DNA of 42,923 nucleotides from PVC group bacterium. GTDB lineage: Bacteria > Verrucomicrobiota > Kiritimatiellia > CAIKKV01. A program made the position numbers and the translations under genes. How positions within the stretch are numbered: position 1 is the stretch's first letter; each line of letters starts with the position of its first letter. The notes below the pieces were generated by a model. That model did not search any database and was not told where the DNA came from. It was given only the letters and a program-made list of their open reading frames with translations. Below are positions 1 through 8,110 of this stretch, one piece after another. Location: NCBI GenBank assembly GCA_945898015.1, contig CAMDGM010000030.1, forward strand, positions 1 through 42,923. Reading direction: 5' to 3'.

Positions 1-203
1 GATCCGCCCGAAAGCGGCCGGCCATTTGCGCCCGAAACGACGCGACCCACCACGGCGGGCACGCCCGCTCAACCTTTCCGCCAGTCAGCCACAAAGCGTG
101 CCATTAAGGCCCCGTCTTTAAAGGGGTATCAGAATTCTGTCTTACACCCTCCCGCATTCCTTGCTTGCGACGCTTGAATTCGAGTCCCCACTCAGGATAA
201 AAT
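1..203. other. Left-edge non-coding or truncated gene end
   Basis: No gene can be assigned here. The plus-strand frame beginning at base 1 stays open for 58 codons and stops with TGA at 175-177. It is rich in Pro, Thr and Ala and could be the tail of a gene cut by the window edge, but it has no recognisable motif. The bases just before the first clear gene are more AT-rich than the coding sequence that follows, consistent with a short upstream region. I see no convincing promoter or terminator. Confidence 0.3.
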
Positions 204-1172
204 ATGAGGATAAACAAACAAGGATTCATGATGCCCGACCACCCTGCCGTCTCCCGCCTCCGCCCCTGGGGCCTCTCCTTTAAATGCGAGCACCTCGAAA
301 TTCCGCTCGAAGGCAGCCCCGAACGCGCCCTGGCCCGCTCCGTGATCGAGGATGACCAGGGCCGGCTGTTCATCCTTGAACGCATTGGCGCCGAGCATCG
401 GGATCGCAAGAACGCGATCGCCCGCACCCTGGCCGCCTTGCATCAATCCGGCTTGACCACCATCAACCCCTACTGGCCCGTCACCGAGGGGTTCCTGGCG
501 CCGGTCGATGGCGACTGGTGGCAGGTTCAACCTTTTCTGAAATCAGAACGACTGGACCGCGCCTCCTACGCCGAGGACGCCTGGCGGGGACAAGCCATGG
601 CGGCCTTCCTGGTCGACCTCGCAACCGCCACCCGACCCTTCCCGCCCGAAACCCCTTTTTCACTCCCCGTCTACGGCCGCCGGATCGGACGCATGCTCGA
701 GGAACAGGAACCCCGCGCCTTCCGTGAACTGACCGATGTCTGGGACTACCTCCAGAGCGGCCTTTTCAAGCGATACGACGCCCTTCCCGCGCGCTTCGTG
801 CATGGCGATTTTCACCCCCTCAATATCCTCTGGAACTCCGACGGCATCCGGGCCGTCATCGACTGGGAATTCTGCGGATTCAAGCCGGAACTCTACGATG
901 CCGCCCTGCTCGCAGGCTGCGTCGGGTTCGATGCCCCGGAATACCTGACCCGGCCCATGTTGCTCGCCTTCCTACGAGACTTGAAGAAAGCCTCCTTCGC
1001 GCAACCCGCCAGCTGGGCCTCTTTCGTGGACCTGATGCTGGCCATCCGGATCGGCTGGCTGCGCGAATGGCTGGTCAAAAAGGACAAGGACGCCCTGGAA
1101 CAGGAAGTCGTCTACATGCAGCTGCTGCGCGACAATATCGGCCTGCTCAACACCCGATGGGAAATCGCATGA
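204..1172 (+). CDS. APH-fold phosphotransferase (probable small-molecule or sugar kinase)
   Basis: This 322-residue protein belongs to the aminoglycoside phosphotransferase/choline kinase-like fold. The catalytic loop HGDFHPLN is at residues 200-207, with Asp202 the expected base, and the metal-binding Asp220 lies in VIDWEF, the usual second motif. No signal peptide or membrane segment is visible, so it should be cytosolic. Its stop is one base before the start of a GH38 alpha-mannosidase, so the two are probably translated from one mRNA. That context favours phosphorylation of a released sugar, as in N-acetylhexosamine 1-kinases of the same fold, over antibiotic resistance; this is inference. 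The start is ambiguous. ATG 204 has AGGA six bases upstream, but ATG 231 has an equally good AGGA at 221-224, and ATG 228 is also possible. The family is clear and the substrate is not. Confidence 0.85.
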   Translation: MRINKQGFMMPDHPAVSRLRPWGLSFKCEHLEIPLEGSPERALARSVIEDDQGRLFILERIGAEHRDRKNAIARTLAALHQSGLTTINPYWPVTEGFLAPVDGDWWQVQPFLKSERLDRASYAEDAWRGQAMAAFLVDLATATRPFPPETPFSLPVYGRRIGRMLEEQEPRAFRELTDVWDYLQSGLFKRYDALPARFVHGDFHPLNILWNSDGIRAVIDWEFCGFKPELYDAALLAGCVGFDAPEYLTRPMLLAFLRDLKKASFAQPASWASFVDLMLAIRIGWLREWLVKKDKDALEQEVVYMQLLRDNIGLLNTRWEIA

Positions 1173-1173
1173 C

Positions 1174-3534
1174 ATGAACACGCTCACCGCCAAAACCCTC
1201 TTTATCGTCCCCTCCTTCCATTACGATGTGGCCTACCTGAAGACCTACCGCGACTATCTCCCCTTGTGTTTTCGCATCCTCGACGAGGCGTTGCGCCTTC
1301 TGGACCAACACCCCGAATACCGCTTCATGGTCGAGCAGGTCATCCTGCTGGAAGCCTACTGGACGGAACGCCCCGAACGCCGGGAAGACCTGGTCCGATT
1401 CGCCCGGGAAGGCCGTCTGGCCGTCGCGCCCGGGTTCTACGTCATGCCCGACATGAACCATTGCGACGGGGAATCGCTTTACCAGCAGGCCCGCCTGGGG
1501 CGCGACTGGCTGGAGCGCCACCTGGGGCTGGCCCCCGACGTCTGCTGGATTGCCGACTGCTGGGGCCATCACGCCCAGCTCCCCCAGATCCTCGCGCAAT
1601 GCGGATACCGCTACTACGCCTTCTGGCGCTGCATGCGCCGGGATGTCCTCCGCACCCGTTTTCACTGGGAAGGACTGAACGGCACCCGCCTCCGCACCCA
1701 TTGGCTCGCCAAAGGCTATGGCAACATCCGGTTCCCCTCGGACGAGGAAATCCAGAACGCCCCGGACCTGGATCTGGCCGGCAGCGGACGGGCCCAGATC
1801 GAATCCGTCTGCGCCGAACTCCTGCGTTTTGAACCGCTGCCGTCCCTTATGCTCTGCAATGGCGGCGACTTCATGGTTCCCCAGGCCAGCGCCCCCGCCA
1901 CCGTGCGCCGCCTGAACGCGTCCGGCGAACTTCCTCCGATCCGATTCGGAACGCCCAAGGATTTCCTGGACAGTCTGGCCTGGGACACCGCGCCGGTGGT
2001 GACGGGCGAATTCAACAGCTCGTTGCAAGGCACCTTCACCAGCCACATCCGGATCAAGCAACGCAACCGGGAAGGGGTCCGGCGACTGCTCGCGCTGGAA
2101 ACCCTGAGCGTGATCCAGGGCGCCCGACCGCATGACTTCACCCCCCTCTGGAAGCCCCTGCTCAAGCAGCAGTTCCACGACATCATCTGCGGCACCATCA
2201 CCGATGCCGCCGTGCTGGACTCGCACGCGGAATTCGACGACGCGGAAAAGGCCATGACCGCGTTCCTGGCGGCCGCGTCCCCCGCCCACGGCGTGCCGGC
2301 CGTCTTCAACCCCCTGGGCTTCGCACGCCGGGAGACGCTTGACCACGACGGGGGCCGGATCGCCATCTCGCTCCCTCCCCTCGGCTTTGCCGCGCTCGCC
2401 GAAGCTCCGCCCCTGCCCCAACCGGCCGCCGTGGCGCTGCCCCTGGTTTTCGAGAACGCCTTCTACCGGGCCGTCATCAGCCGCGACGGCTATCTCACCG
2501 GCCTGGTGGAAACCCAATCCGGACAGGAATTGATCCAGACGGGACCCGCCCCCTTCGGCAGCCTCGGGCTGCAACTGGACTATGGCGATCTGTGGCTCAA
2601 CTTCGAATCGCCGCTTTCGGGGGGAAGTCTCGAATCCAGTCTGACCCAGAACAACCCCGACCCCTATGACCGTTCCACCCCGGGCGAACTCGCCAACCGC
2701 TCCACCTTCAAAGCCATGATCGAATCGACCCGCGCGGAACAGGCCGGCGACGAGGAACTGACTATCGAACAAACGGGACTGATGAATTTCTGGCGGTTGA
2801 ACATCCGCTTTGTCACACGCCTGCGCCTCTCGAAAAAAAGCGCCCGGATCGAATACGAAACACGCCTCAAGCCCGAGGGCAAGCACTACCGCCTTCGCGC
2901 GGCCTTCCCCACCTCCCTGGCGGGCGGAGAAATCCTGCACGAGGTGCCTTTCGGCATCCAGTCCCGCGGCGAACACGAACACGTAGCGCAACACTGGACC
3001 GCCTGCGCCGGAAACCAGGCCGGCCTGGCCGTCCTGAACGCCGGAACGCCCGGAAACACGGTTGACTCCGGCATCCTGATGCTGACGCTTTTCCGCGCCG
3101 CCGCCATGGAATACAAATCCGCCAGCGAGCTCGGATTCCAGGAGGGAGTGCCGCACCTCTTCCGCTACGCCGTGATGCCCTTCGCCACCGGCAACGAAAC
3201 CGAGGTGGTCCGGCAGGGACACGCCTTCAACCAGCCACCCCTGCTCGTCCACGCCACTCCGGATCAATGCCGGAAAAGCGCATGGCAACTCGAAGGCGAC
3301 CCGAATGTCCAGATCTCCGCCCTGCGCTGGAGCGAGTCCGACGTGTTTCTGCGCGTGTATGAATGCGCCGGAAAAGAAGGCCATGCCACCCTGCGCATTC
3401 CAGGCCGTTTTTCAACCTGGGCGCCCGCGGATGGGCTTCAACGGCCCCAAGGCGCCTTTACGCCCTGCCCGCCCCGCCTGCCCCTGTCCCTGAAAAAATT
3501 CGAAATTCAGGGATTCCTGTTGCGCGCACCATGA
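1174..3534 (+). CDS. GH38 family alpha-mannosidase
   Basis: This 786-residue protein is a glycoside hydrolase family 38 enzyme, retaining zinc-dependent alpha-mannosidases. The N-terminal metal motif appears as FHYD with His16 and Asp18. The expected nucleophile is Asp128 in ADCWGHHAQLPQIL, matching the family's D-x-(F/W)-G-H-(S/x)-x-Q-x-P pattern. A third conserved block, QQFHDIICGT with His335, supplies the remaining active-site histidine. The C-terminal half is the beta-rich domain typical of GH38. There is no signal peptide, so it probably trims imported oligosaccharides in the cytoplasm. It starts one base after the upstream kinase stop, suggesting translational coupling and a mannoside-salvage pair. 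The alternatives, mannosylglycerate hydrolase or another GH38 specificity, cannot be separated by eye. It converges on prfC with a gap of only 16 bp and no terminator hairpin. Confidence 0.9.
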   Translation: MNTLTAKTLFIVPSFHYDVAYLKTYRDYLPLCFRILDEALRLLDQHPEYRFMVEQVILLEAYWTERPERREDLVRFAREGRLAVAPGFYVMPDMNHCDGESLYQQARLGRDWLERHLGLAPDVCWIADCWGHHAQLPQILAQCGYRYYAFWRCMRRDVLRTRFHWEGLNGTRLRTHWLAKGYGNIRFPSDEEIQNAPDLDLAGSGRAQIESVCAELLRFEPLPSLMLCNGGDFMVPQASAPATVRRLNASGELPPIRFGTPKDFLDSLAWDTAPVVTGEFNSSLQGTFTSHIRIKQRNREGVRRLLALETLSVIQGARPHDFTPLWKPLLKQQFHDIICGTITDAAVLDSHAEFDDAEKAMTAFLAAASPAHGVPAVFNPLGFARRETLDHDGGRIAISLPPLGFAALAEAPPLPQPAAVALPLVFENAFYRAVISRDGYLTGLVETQSGQELIQTGPAPFGSLGLQLDYGDLWLNFESPLSGGSLESSLTQNNPDPYDRSTPGELANRSTFKAMIESTRAEQAGDEELTIEQTGLMNFWRLNIRFVTRLRLSKKSARIEYETRLKPEGKHYRLRAAFPTSLAGGEILHEVPFGIQSRGEHEHVAQHWTACAGNQAGLAVLNAGTPGNTVDSGILMLTLFRAAAMEYKSASELGFQEGVPHLFRYAVMPFATGNETEVVRQGHAFNQPPLLVHATPDQCRKSAWQLEGDPNVQISALRWSESDVFLRVYECAGKEGHATLRIPGRFSTWAPADGLQRPQGAFTPCPPRLPLSLKKFEIQGFLLRAP

Positions 3535-3550
3535 GCAAGCCTATCGCGCG

Positions 3551-5143
3551 TCACGCCACCGGCCGGCTCAAGTCGGGCAAATCCGTCAGCACCACATCGG
3601 GATTTTTCTCCCGGAAATAACGCAGGGCCCAGTCGTCCACGAACATCACGACCGCGCGCCCCGCGAGGTCCTGGACCTCGCGGCTGCCCTGCGGAAGAAC
3701 CAGCTCCTGGCCGTCCGCGGGCTTCGTCTCGATCCACCGGGCGATCGTCCACGGCTCCGGCTCCAGCCGGGATGTGGCGCCATATTCGCTTTCCAGGCGA
3801 TACTGGACAATTTCAAACTGCAGGGGCCCCACCGCGCCGAGCAGCGACACCTTGCGGGTCGCGAACGGCTGTTCAAAGGCCTGCACCACGCCCTCCTGCA
3901 GCAACTGGCTCAACCCGTCCCGGAACCGCTTAAAATTGGACGGCGTGGTGTTGTGCAGGCTGGCAAAGCATTCCGGGGAAAACCGCGGCACCTCGCGGTA
4001 ACAGATGGCCGGATCCTCCGTGACCGTGTCGCCGATGCCGAAGAGCGAGTTGCCCACAATCCCCACAATATCGCCCGGATACCCTTCGTCCACGGTCGTG
4101 CGTTCGCGGCCGAAAATCTTGCTGGAATTGGACAGCCGCACCTGACGCCCCGTGCGAACATGCGTCACGGACATGTCCCGCTCAAACCGGCCCGACACCA
4201 CCCGGATAAAGGCCACGCAATCCCGGTGGCGCGGATCCATGTTCGCCTGGATCTTGAACACAAAACCTGAAAAGGCCTTGCTGTCGGGCTCCACCAGCTG
4301 ATCCCCGTTAGCCCGGGCGCCAGGCGGCGGCGCCCACTGCAAAAAGCCGTCCAGCAGGAGCTGGACCCCGAAATTGTTGGACGCACTGCCGAAATACACC
4401 GGAGTCAGCTCGCCGGCGCTGACCGCCTCGGGATCGAACACGGCGCCGGCGCCCTCGATCATGCCGATCTCCTCGCGCACCGTCTGGTACGTCAGGGGGT
4501 CCAGCAGGCGGACAAACTCAGGATCGTCCAGGCCGCACGTGGTCAGCGGCGCCCGGAAAATACCGCCCGGCGTGCGCTCGAAAAGATGTGCGCTCTGCGT
4601 GCTCCGGTCCCAGATGCCCCGGAAGTCGGACCCGGACCCCAGCGGCCAGTTCATGGGCGCGGCCTTGATGCCCAGCACGTTCTCGAGTTCGTCCAGCAGC
4701 TCGAGGCAATTACGGGAAGGCCGGTCCAGCTTGTTCATGAACGTGAAAATGGGAATGCCGCGACGCCGGCAGACTTCAAACAGCTTGCGGGTTTGCGATT
4801 CAATGCCCTTGGCCGCATCGATGACCATGACCACCGAATCCACCGCCGTCAGCACGCGGTAGGTGTCTTCGGAAAAATCCTTGTGGCCGGGCGTGTCCAG
4901 GAGGTTGATACGGAAGCCGCGATACTCGAATTGAAGGACCGTGGAACTGATGGAGATGCCCCGCTTGCGCTCCAGCTCCATCCAGTCCGACGTGGTGGCC
5001 CGCTGGTTTTTCCGGGCCGTCACGGAGCCCGCCAACTGAAGCGCACCGCCGTACAGCAGAAGCTTTTCGGTCAGGGTCGTCTTGCCCGCGTCCGGGTGGG
5101 ACACGATGGCAAAGGTGCGGCGGCGTTGTATTTCCGGATTCAT
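3551..5143 (-). CDS. prfC: Peptide chain release factor 3
   Basis: This 530-residue translational GTPase matches release factor 3, which recycles RF1 and RF2 from the ribosome after termination. The P-loop is at residues 15-23 (SHPDAGKTT), the G3 motif at 83-90 (DTPGHKDF) and the G4 NKLD at 137-140. Switch region residues RGISISSTV and the RF3-like C-terminal half (QFEIVQYRLESEYG) separate it from EF-G and LepA. Its length is normal for RF3. The ATG at 5143-5141 gives the expected N-terminus MNPEIQRRRTFAIVSHPDAG and has only a weak purine-rich ribosome site about 10 bases upstream. It lies 76 bp downstream of a glycosyltransferase gene on the same strand. Confidence 0.97.
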   Translation of the reverse strand: MNPEIQRRRTFAIVSHPDAGKTTLTEKLLLYGGALQLAGSVTARKNQRATTSDWMELERKRGISISSTVLQFEYRGFRINLLDTPGHKDFSEDTYRVLTAVDSVVMVIDAAKGIESQTRKLFEVCRRRGIPIFTFMNKLDRPSRNCLELLDELENVLGIKAAPMNWPLGSGSDFRGIWDRSTQSAHLFERTPGGIFRAPLTTCGLDDPEFVRLLDPLTYQTVREEIGMIEGAGAVFDPEAVSAGELTPVYFGSASNNFGVQLLLDGFLQWAPPPGARANGDQLVEPDSKAFSGFVFKIQANMDPRHRDCVAFIRVVSGRFERDMSVTHVRTGRQVRLSNSSKIFGRERTTVDEGYPGDIVGIVGNSLFGIGDTVTEDPAICYREVPRFSPECFASLHNTTPSNFKRFRDGLSQLLQEGVVQAFEQPFATRKVSLLGAVGPLQFEIVQYRLESEYGATSRLEPEPWTIARWIETKPADGQELVLPQGSREVQDLAGRAVVMFVDDWALRYFREKNPDVVLTDLPDLSRPVA

Positions 5144-5163
5144 GCGGACATCTCTCAGGGGAA

Positions 5164-5205
5164 GGCGGCTGGAAAAGGGGGTTGATCATATCCCATCAAG
5201 CCGCC
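5164..5205. repeat. Nested inverted repeat between the glycosyltransferase and prfC
   Basis: Arms GGCGGCT (5164-5170) and AGCCGCC (5199-5205) enclose a second short pair TTGAT (5182-5186) and ATCAA (5195-5199). On the minus strand this folds as a stem with an 11-base bulge, in the 76 bp gap between the upstream glycosyltransferase stop and the prfC start. No T-tract follows, so a classical intrinsic terminator is not supported. It could be a processing or attenuation structure, or chance in GC-rich DNA. Confidence 0.3.
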
Positions 5206-5219
5206 AAACACAATCCCTT

Positions 5220-7052
5220 TCACGGATCGGACTCCGCGGCATCCTCCCCGTCCCCGGCAGCCGGGAGGGCGGCCGCCTCGTCCTCAGCCGGACGAACGCC
5301 GGGCAACGCATCCGCCAGGCGCCTGGGAAAAACGATATAATACGGGACAAACAGCGAATCAAACGCGGCGCTTTTGTCGGAGGCCTGATACAGGCGGCGA
5401 AAATCGGCAGGACCCAGGCCGTACTTGGCCAGCCCGCCCGCCCTCACAGCGGTAAACCGGTTGGTCGGGAAAAGCAGCACATCCTGGCCGGCGCAGATCA
5501 TGGGCAGTCGAGTGGTTTCGCGGGCCAGATGACGGTTGAGAGCAAGACGGTCGACACGGATGGTTCCACCCGAAATCAACCGGACTTGGCTGGCATATTT
5601 CTCTTTGTAGAGCGCCTGCCGGTCATGGCTCATCTCCTTTTTCAGAAGGGGAAAAAAAACGTGTTTGTCGCCCGACTGTTGCAACACCCGCGTCACCTCA
5701 TAGGCGGGCGTGGAGGGAAATACCGGACGGACCAGGAGCTGGAAATCCCAGAACACCACAAAGGTCGCCAGCGCCAGCAACCCGAGCAGGCGGTCGCGCC
5801 CCGCGCCGCGCAGGCCGGCAAACAGTCCGATGGCGAGCAAAACAAATCCAGCAGCCGCAAATCCGAGCCGAACCTTGGCCACGGCCAACGCCAGAAGGGC
5901 GAAGACCACCGCCACGGGAACCAGAAGGGCGGCGAGAATCTGAAGCATCCGCCGGGCCGTGCGTTCCACCGAGGGGTGTTCGAGCGCCGACACCAGCAGC
6001 GCCGCAAAACCCACGGCGAGAAAGGGAAAACCGGGAAGGAGATAGCGAGTGCGGGTAAGGTTGGCCGGCGAAAACACAATCAGCAAAACCACATACCAGA
6101 CCCCCATAAACAGGAACACGGCGGCGCGGTCCACGATGACGCGTTTCCACGCCGGCCGGCTGAAAATAAGGCCGGCCACCAGAAGAATGGACCAGGGGAA
6201 AAAGGCGGCCGCAAGCCCGAGCGTATAGCTGAGCAGATTGCCGGTCATCTCGGTGGCGGAACTGGAAATCCGGTTCCCCACCTGATCCCCCATAAACCCC
6301 TTGACCGCCTGATCGCCATATTTGACATACACGGCCACGAACCAGGCCACCGCCAGTGTCAGGCCGGCCAGCATGGGAATGGGCCGGATAAGCGCCCGCA
6401 ACCGGACCCCCCGGTCACGCCGGGCCAGCGCGAACAAGAACACAAAAACGACCAGAACAACACCCAACATCCCCTTGGCGGCAATGGCCAGTCCGGCCCC
6501 CCCATACGCCCACCAGGCGTCGGACGGACGAGGCCGTTCCAAAAGAAGCAAGCCGGCAAATCCGTAAAGGCCCAACAGGGAAAAGAAGGTCAGGAAAACA
6601 TCCGGCGTGGCCCTCATGGACGCGGTCATGATCTCCACATTCGTGGCCAGGATCAGCATGGCGGTGAACGCGATGGCACGGGACCCGAACAACCGGCGCG
6701 CCAGAAGCCCCCCCATCAACAGGATGCCGATACCCGCAAGAAGTGAGGCCATCCGCGAACTCAACACGGACACGCCAAACGCACGGAACCCGGCCAAAAT
6801 CATCCAGCACGAAAGAACCGGCTTGTTGAAGCGAAGCGTGCCGTCGGCGTAAACAGGCGTTAACAGGCTGCCGGTTTGCTGCATCCGAATGGCGCTGTCG
6901 GTATAATAGTGTTCATTCCCAAAAAAATAGGCATTGAAATCGGGCAGGATGACGAATAGGCCGATCGTGAACACCGCCAGCAGAAGCAGAAGCGAGCCGG
7001 GACGTCCGGCCAGAGACCCGTCATCGGAATGAAGACCCTCATCCAATTTCAT
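5220..7052 (-). CDS. ArnT/PMT-like GT39-type membrane glycosyltransferase
   Basis: This 610-residue polytopic membrane protein resembles the dolichyl-/undecaprenyl-phosphate-sugar glycosyltransferases of the GT39/GT83 group (PMT, ArnT). The first membrane helix (about residues 20-37) is followed by a short extracytoplasmic loop with NEHYYTD at 46-52, matching the acidic catalytic loop of the family. It is followed by RFNKPVL (residues 74-80), the counterpart of the conserved K-P-P region. About ten further hydrophobic segments follow, then a soluble C-terminal domain ending in an acidic Ala-rich tail. Such enzymes move a sugar from a polyprenyl carrier to a lipid, protein or glycan on the outer face of the inner membrane. 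The acceptor here is unknown. It is transcribed away from the sigma-54 region and sits upstream of prfC. Confidence 0.85.
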   Translation of the reverse strand: MKLDEGLHSDDGSLAGRPGSLLLLLAVFTIGLFVILPDFNAYFFGNEHYYTDSAIRMQQTGSLLTPVYADGTLRFNKPVLSCWMILAGFRAFGVSVLSSRMASLLAGIGILLMGGLLARRLFGSRAIAFTAMLILATNVEIMTASMRATPDVFLTFFSLLGLYGFAGLLLLERPRPSDAWWAYGGAGLAIAAKGMLGVVLVVFVFLFALARRDRGVRLRALIRPIPMLAGLTLAVAWFVAVYVKYGDQAVKGFMGDQVGNRISSSATEMTGNLLSYTLGLAAAFFPWSILLVAGLIFSRPAWKRVIVDRAAVFLFMGVWYVVLLIVFSPANLTRTRYLLPGFPFLAVGFAALLVSALEHPSVERTARRMLQILAALLVPVAVVFALLALAVAKVRLGFAAAGFVLLAIGLFAGLRGAGRDRLLGLLALATFVVFWDFQLLVRPVFPSTPAYEVTRVLQQSGDKHVFFPLLKKEMSHDRQALYKEKYASQVRLISGGTIRVDRLALNRHLARETTRLPMICAGQDVLLFPTNRFTAVRAGGLAKYGLGPADFRRLYQASDKSAAFDSLFVPYYIVFPRRLADALPGVRPAEDEAAALPAAGDGEDAAESDP

Positions 7053-7113
7053 GACCGGGATCCTACCCTAACCAACCGCCTTGTGGCAAACATCAACCCC
7101 AACAACATCAACC

Positions 7114-7146
7114 AGACATTTTGTCGCGAGAGACGACATTTTGTCG
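7114..7146. promoter_or_regulatory. Tandem palindromes, candidate enhancer-binding protein sites
   Basis: The 12-base sequence GACATTTTGTCG occurs at 7115-7126 and again, exactly, at 7135-7146. The second copy extends to a perfect palindrome, CGACA-TTT-TGTCG (7134-7146); the first differs only at its outermost base. The centres are 20 bp apart, close to two helical turns, so two dimers would bind the same DNA face. They lie about 220-240 bp upstream of the start expected from the sigma-54 promoter, a workable distance for a bacterial enhancer-binding protein. The repeats are seen directly; their function as upstream activating sequences is inferred. Confidence 0.6.
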
Positions 7147-7334
7147 GCTGAACAAATCGATTGATCTTCATTTATTGGTTATCTGTCACCGTTAACGCTC
7201 ACCCTGAGTCTCTCGAAAATCTTCTTTCTCCGTTATTTATTGTTTGTTATACTCTGCCTGTAAGTGAGTTATGAAGATTAAATCAAAACCTGTCACGTTT
7301 TCCGTCATTCGGAACACCTCGTTCTTCTATAAGT

Positions 7335-7350
7335 TGGCACAGCTATTGCT
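7335..7350 (+). promoter_or_regulatory. Sigma-54 (RpoN) -24/-12 promoter
   Basis: TGGCAC (7335-7340), five bases, then TTGCT (7346-7350) matches the sigma-54 consensus TGGCAC-N5-TTGCW at every defined position. The invariant GG and GC are spaced 12 bases apart as required. Transcription would start near 7360, about 40 bases ahead of the Hsp20-like ATG at 7402. Together with the upstream palindromes this has the full architecture of an enhancer-dependent promoter. Confidence 0.75.
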
Positions 7351-7401
7351 TATAACTTTGACGGGAGACGGTGAAGTTAAAAGGTATAAATCAACAGCGC
7401 T

Positions 7402-8034
7402 ATGAAAACGGGCTTTTGTAACCTGAAACTGATACCGCGATGGCTCCCGGTTCTTTTAGGTAGCATTTTTTTGGGGGTAGTGGGATTTCAAGCTGTGCAT
7501 ATCGCCCACACGCACAAGATGATCACCGGTCAACCCCTCCTACTAGGCCAAGATCACCACGGCTTATCCCACTTACCCCCATTTTTTTCTTCCCGTTTTC
7601 GCTCAGCTACCCCCTCGAACCGTTCCTCCTCCCAGCAAGACTCCGATACGCCCCCTTCTGGCGCCCCTCCGCCACCCCCCACTGACTTTGATGAAGACTG
7701 GGACCATATGGTGGTCAGCCCCTTCATCAGCCTGACCGAAGACGGCAACTATTACGTTGTCCTCATGGATGCGCCCGGGCTCTGCCCCTCTAACGTAGAG
7801 ATTACGCTGAACGGCCGTGAACTCGTCATCGCGTCTCATACGGTCACCTCGAACGTCCCTTCTTCGGCCGTCGTACAAATCACAACGGTCTGGGAACGGC
7901 GCATCCGTTTCCCGGGCCCGGTGTTATCCACGGGCCCGCCAAGCAGCGAATTTCACGCCCCCGGGCGGCTTCGCATCTCCATGCAAAAGGCCGATGCCCC
8001 GCCCTCGACGGAAGACGGCTTATCCTTGTTATAA
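7402..8034 (+). CDS. Membrane-anchored Hsp20/alpha-crystallin-like protein
   Basis: This 210-residue protein has an N-terminal membrane anchor or uncleaved signal (about residues 14-31). A low-complexity Ser/Pro linker follows (about 60-95, including a run of prolines), then a small-heat-shock (alpha-crystallin) domain at about 108-196. The domain signs are DGNYYVVLMDAPGL, the strand pair NVEITLNGRELVIAS, WERRIRFPGPV and the closing GRLRISMQK. The C-terminal I-x-I assembly motif of cytosolic sHsps is not present. The anchor implies an envelope location, so it may hold misfolded envelope proteins. It is preceded by a sigma-54 promoter. The ATG lacks a good ribosome site at normal distance; the nearest AAAAGG is about 17 bases upstream, but an in-frame stop at 7387 excludes an earlier start. 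Codon usage looks less GC-biased than its neighbours. The next gene begins 76 bp later with no terminator seen. Confidence 0.75.
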   Translation: MKTGFCNLKLIPRWLPVLLGSIFLGVVGFQAVHIAHTHKMITGQPLLLGQDHHGLSHLPPFFSSRFRSATPSNRSSSQQDSDTPPSGAPPPPPTDFDEDWDHMVVSPFISLTEDGNYYVVLMDAPGLCPSNVEITLNGRELVIASHTVTSNVPSSAVVQITTVWERRIRFPGPVLSTGPPSSEFHAPGRLRISMQKADAPPSTEDGLSLL

Positions 8035-8110
8035 GTTTTTCGTCTTCCCCTGTTCCCCCGTTTTTTATACGATCACCCTCTTTACGCTTTCACATCAAGG
8101 AGTCTCCCCC

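Larger units (their letters stand above)
7053..7401. other. 349 bp divergent AT-rich regulatory region
   Basis: This gap separates the minus-strand glycosyltransferase from the plus-strand Hsp20-like gene. It is visibly richer in A and T than the flanking coding DNA. It contains two 13-base palindrome copies (7114-7126 and 7134-7146) and a sigma-54-type promoter (7335-7350), described separately. A TATACT-like hexamer lies near 7246, but I found no matching -35 box. No reading frame in the gap looks coding. Confidence 0.7.

Noticed and set aside
1147-3384. 745-codon open frame on the minus strand
   Set aside because: It lies wholly opposite the GH38 gene, whose motifs are clear. The antisense translation is Gly/Arg/Val/Gln-rich with no domain, as expected from GC-rich codons read backwards.
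5082-6746. 554-codon open frame on the plus strand
   Set aside because: It is antisense to the glycosyltransferase; its Gly/Gln/His/Lys/Arg-rich product is compositional and lacks any motif.
7817-8110. Upstream extension of the GldA-like gene
   Set aside because: It overlaps the Hsp20-like gene in another frame, and AAGGAG before ATG 8111 plus the immediate start of the ABC domain fix the start.
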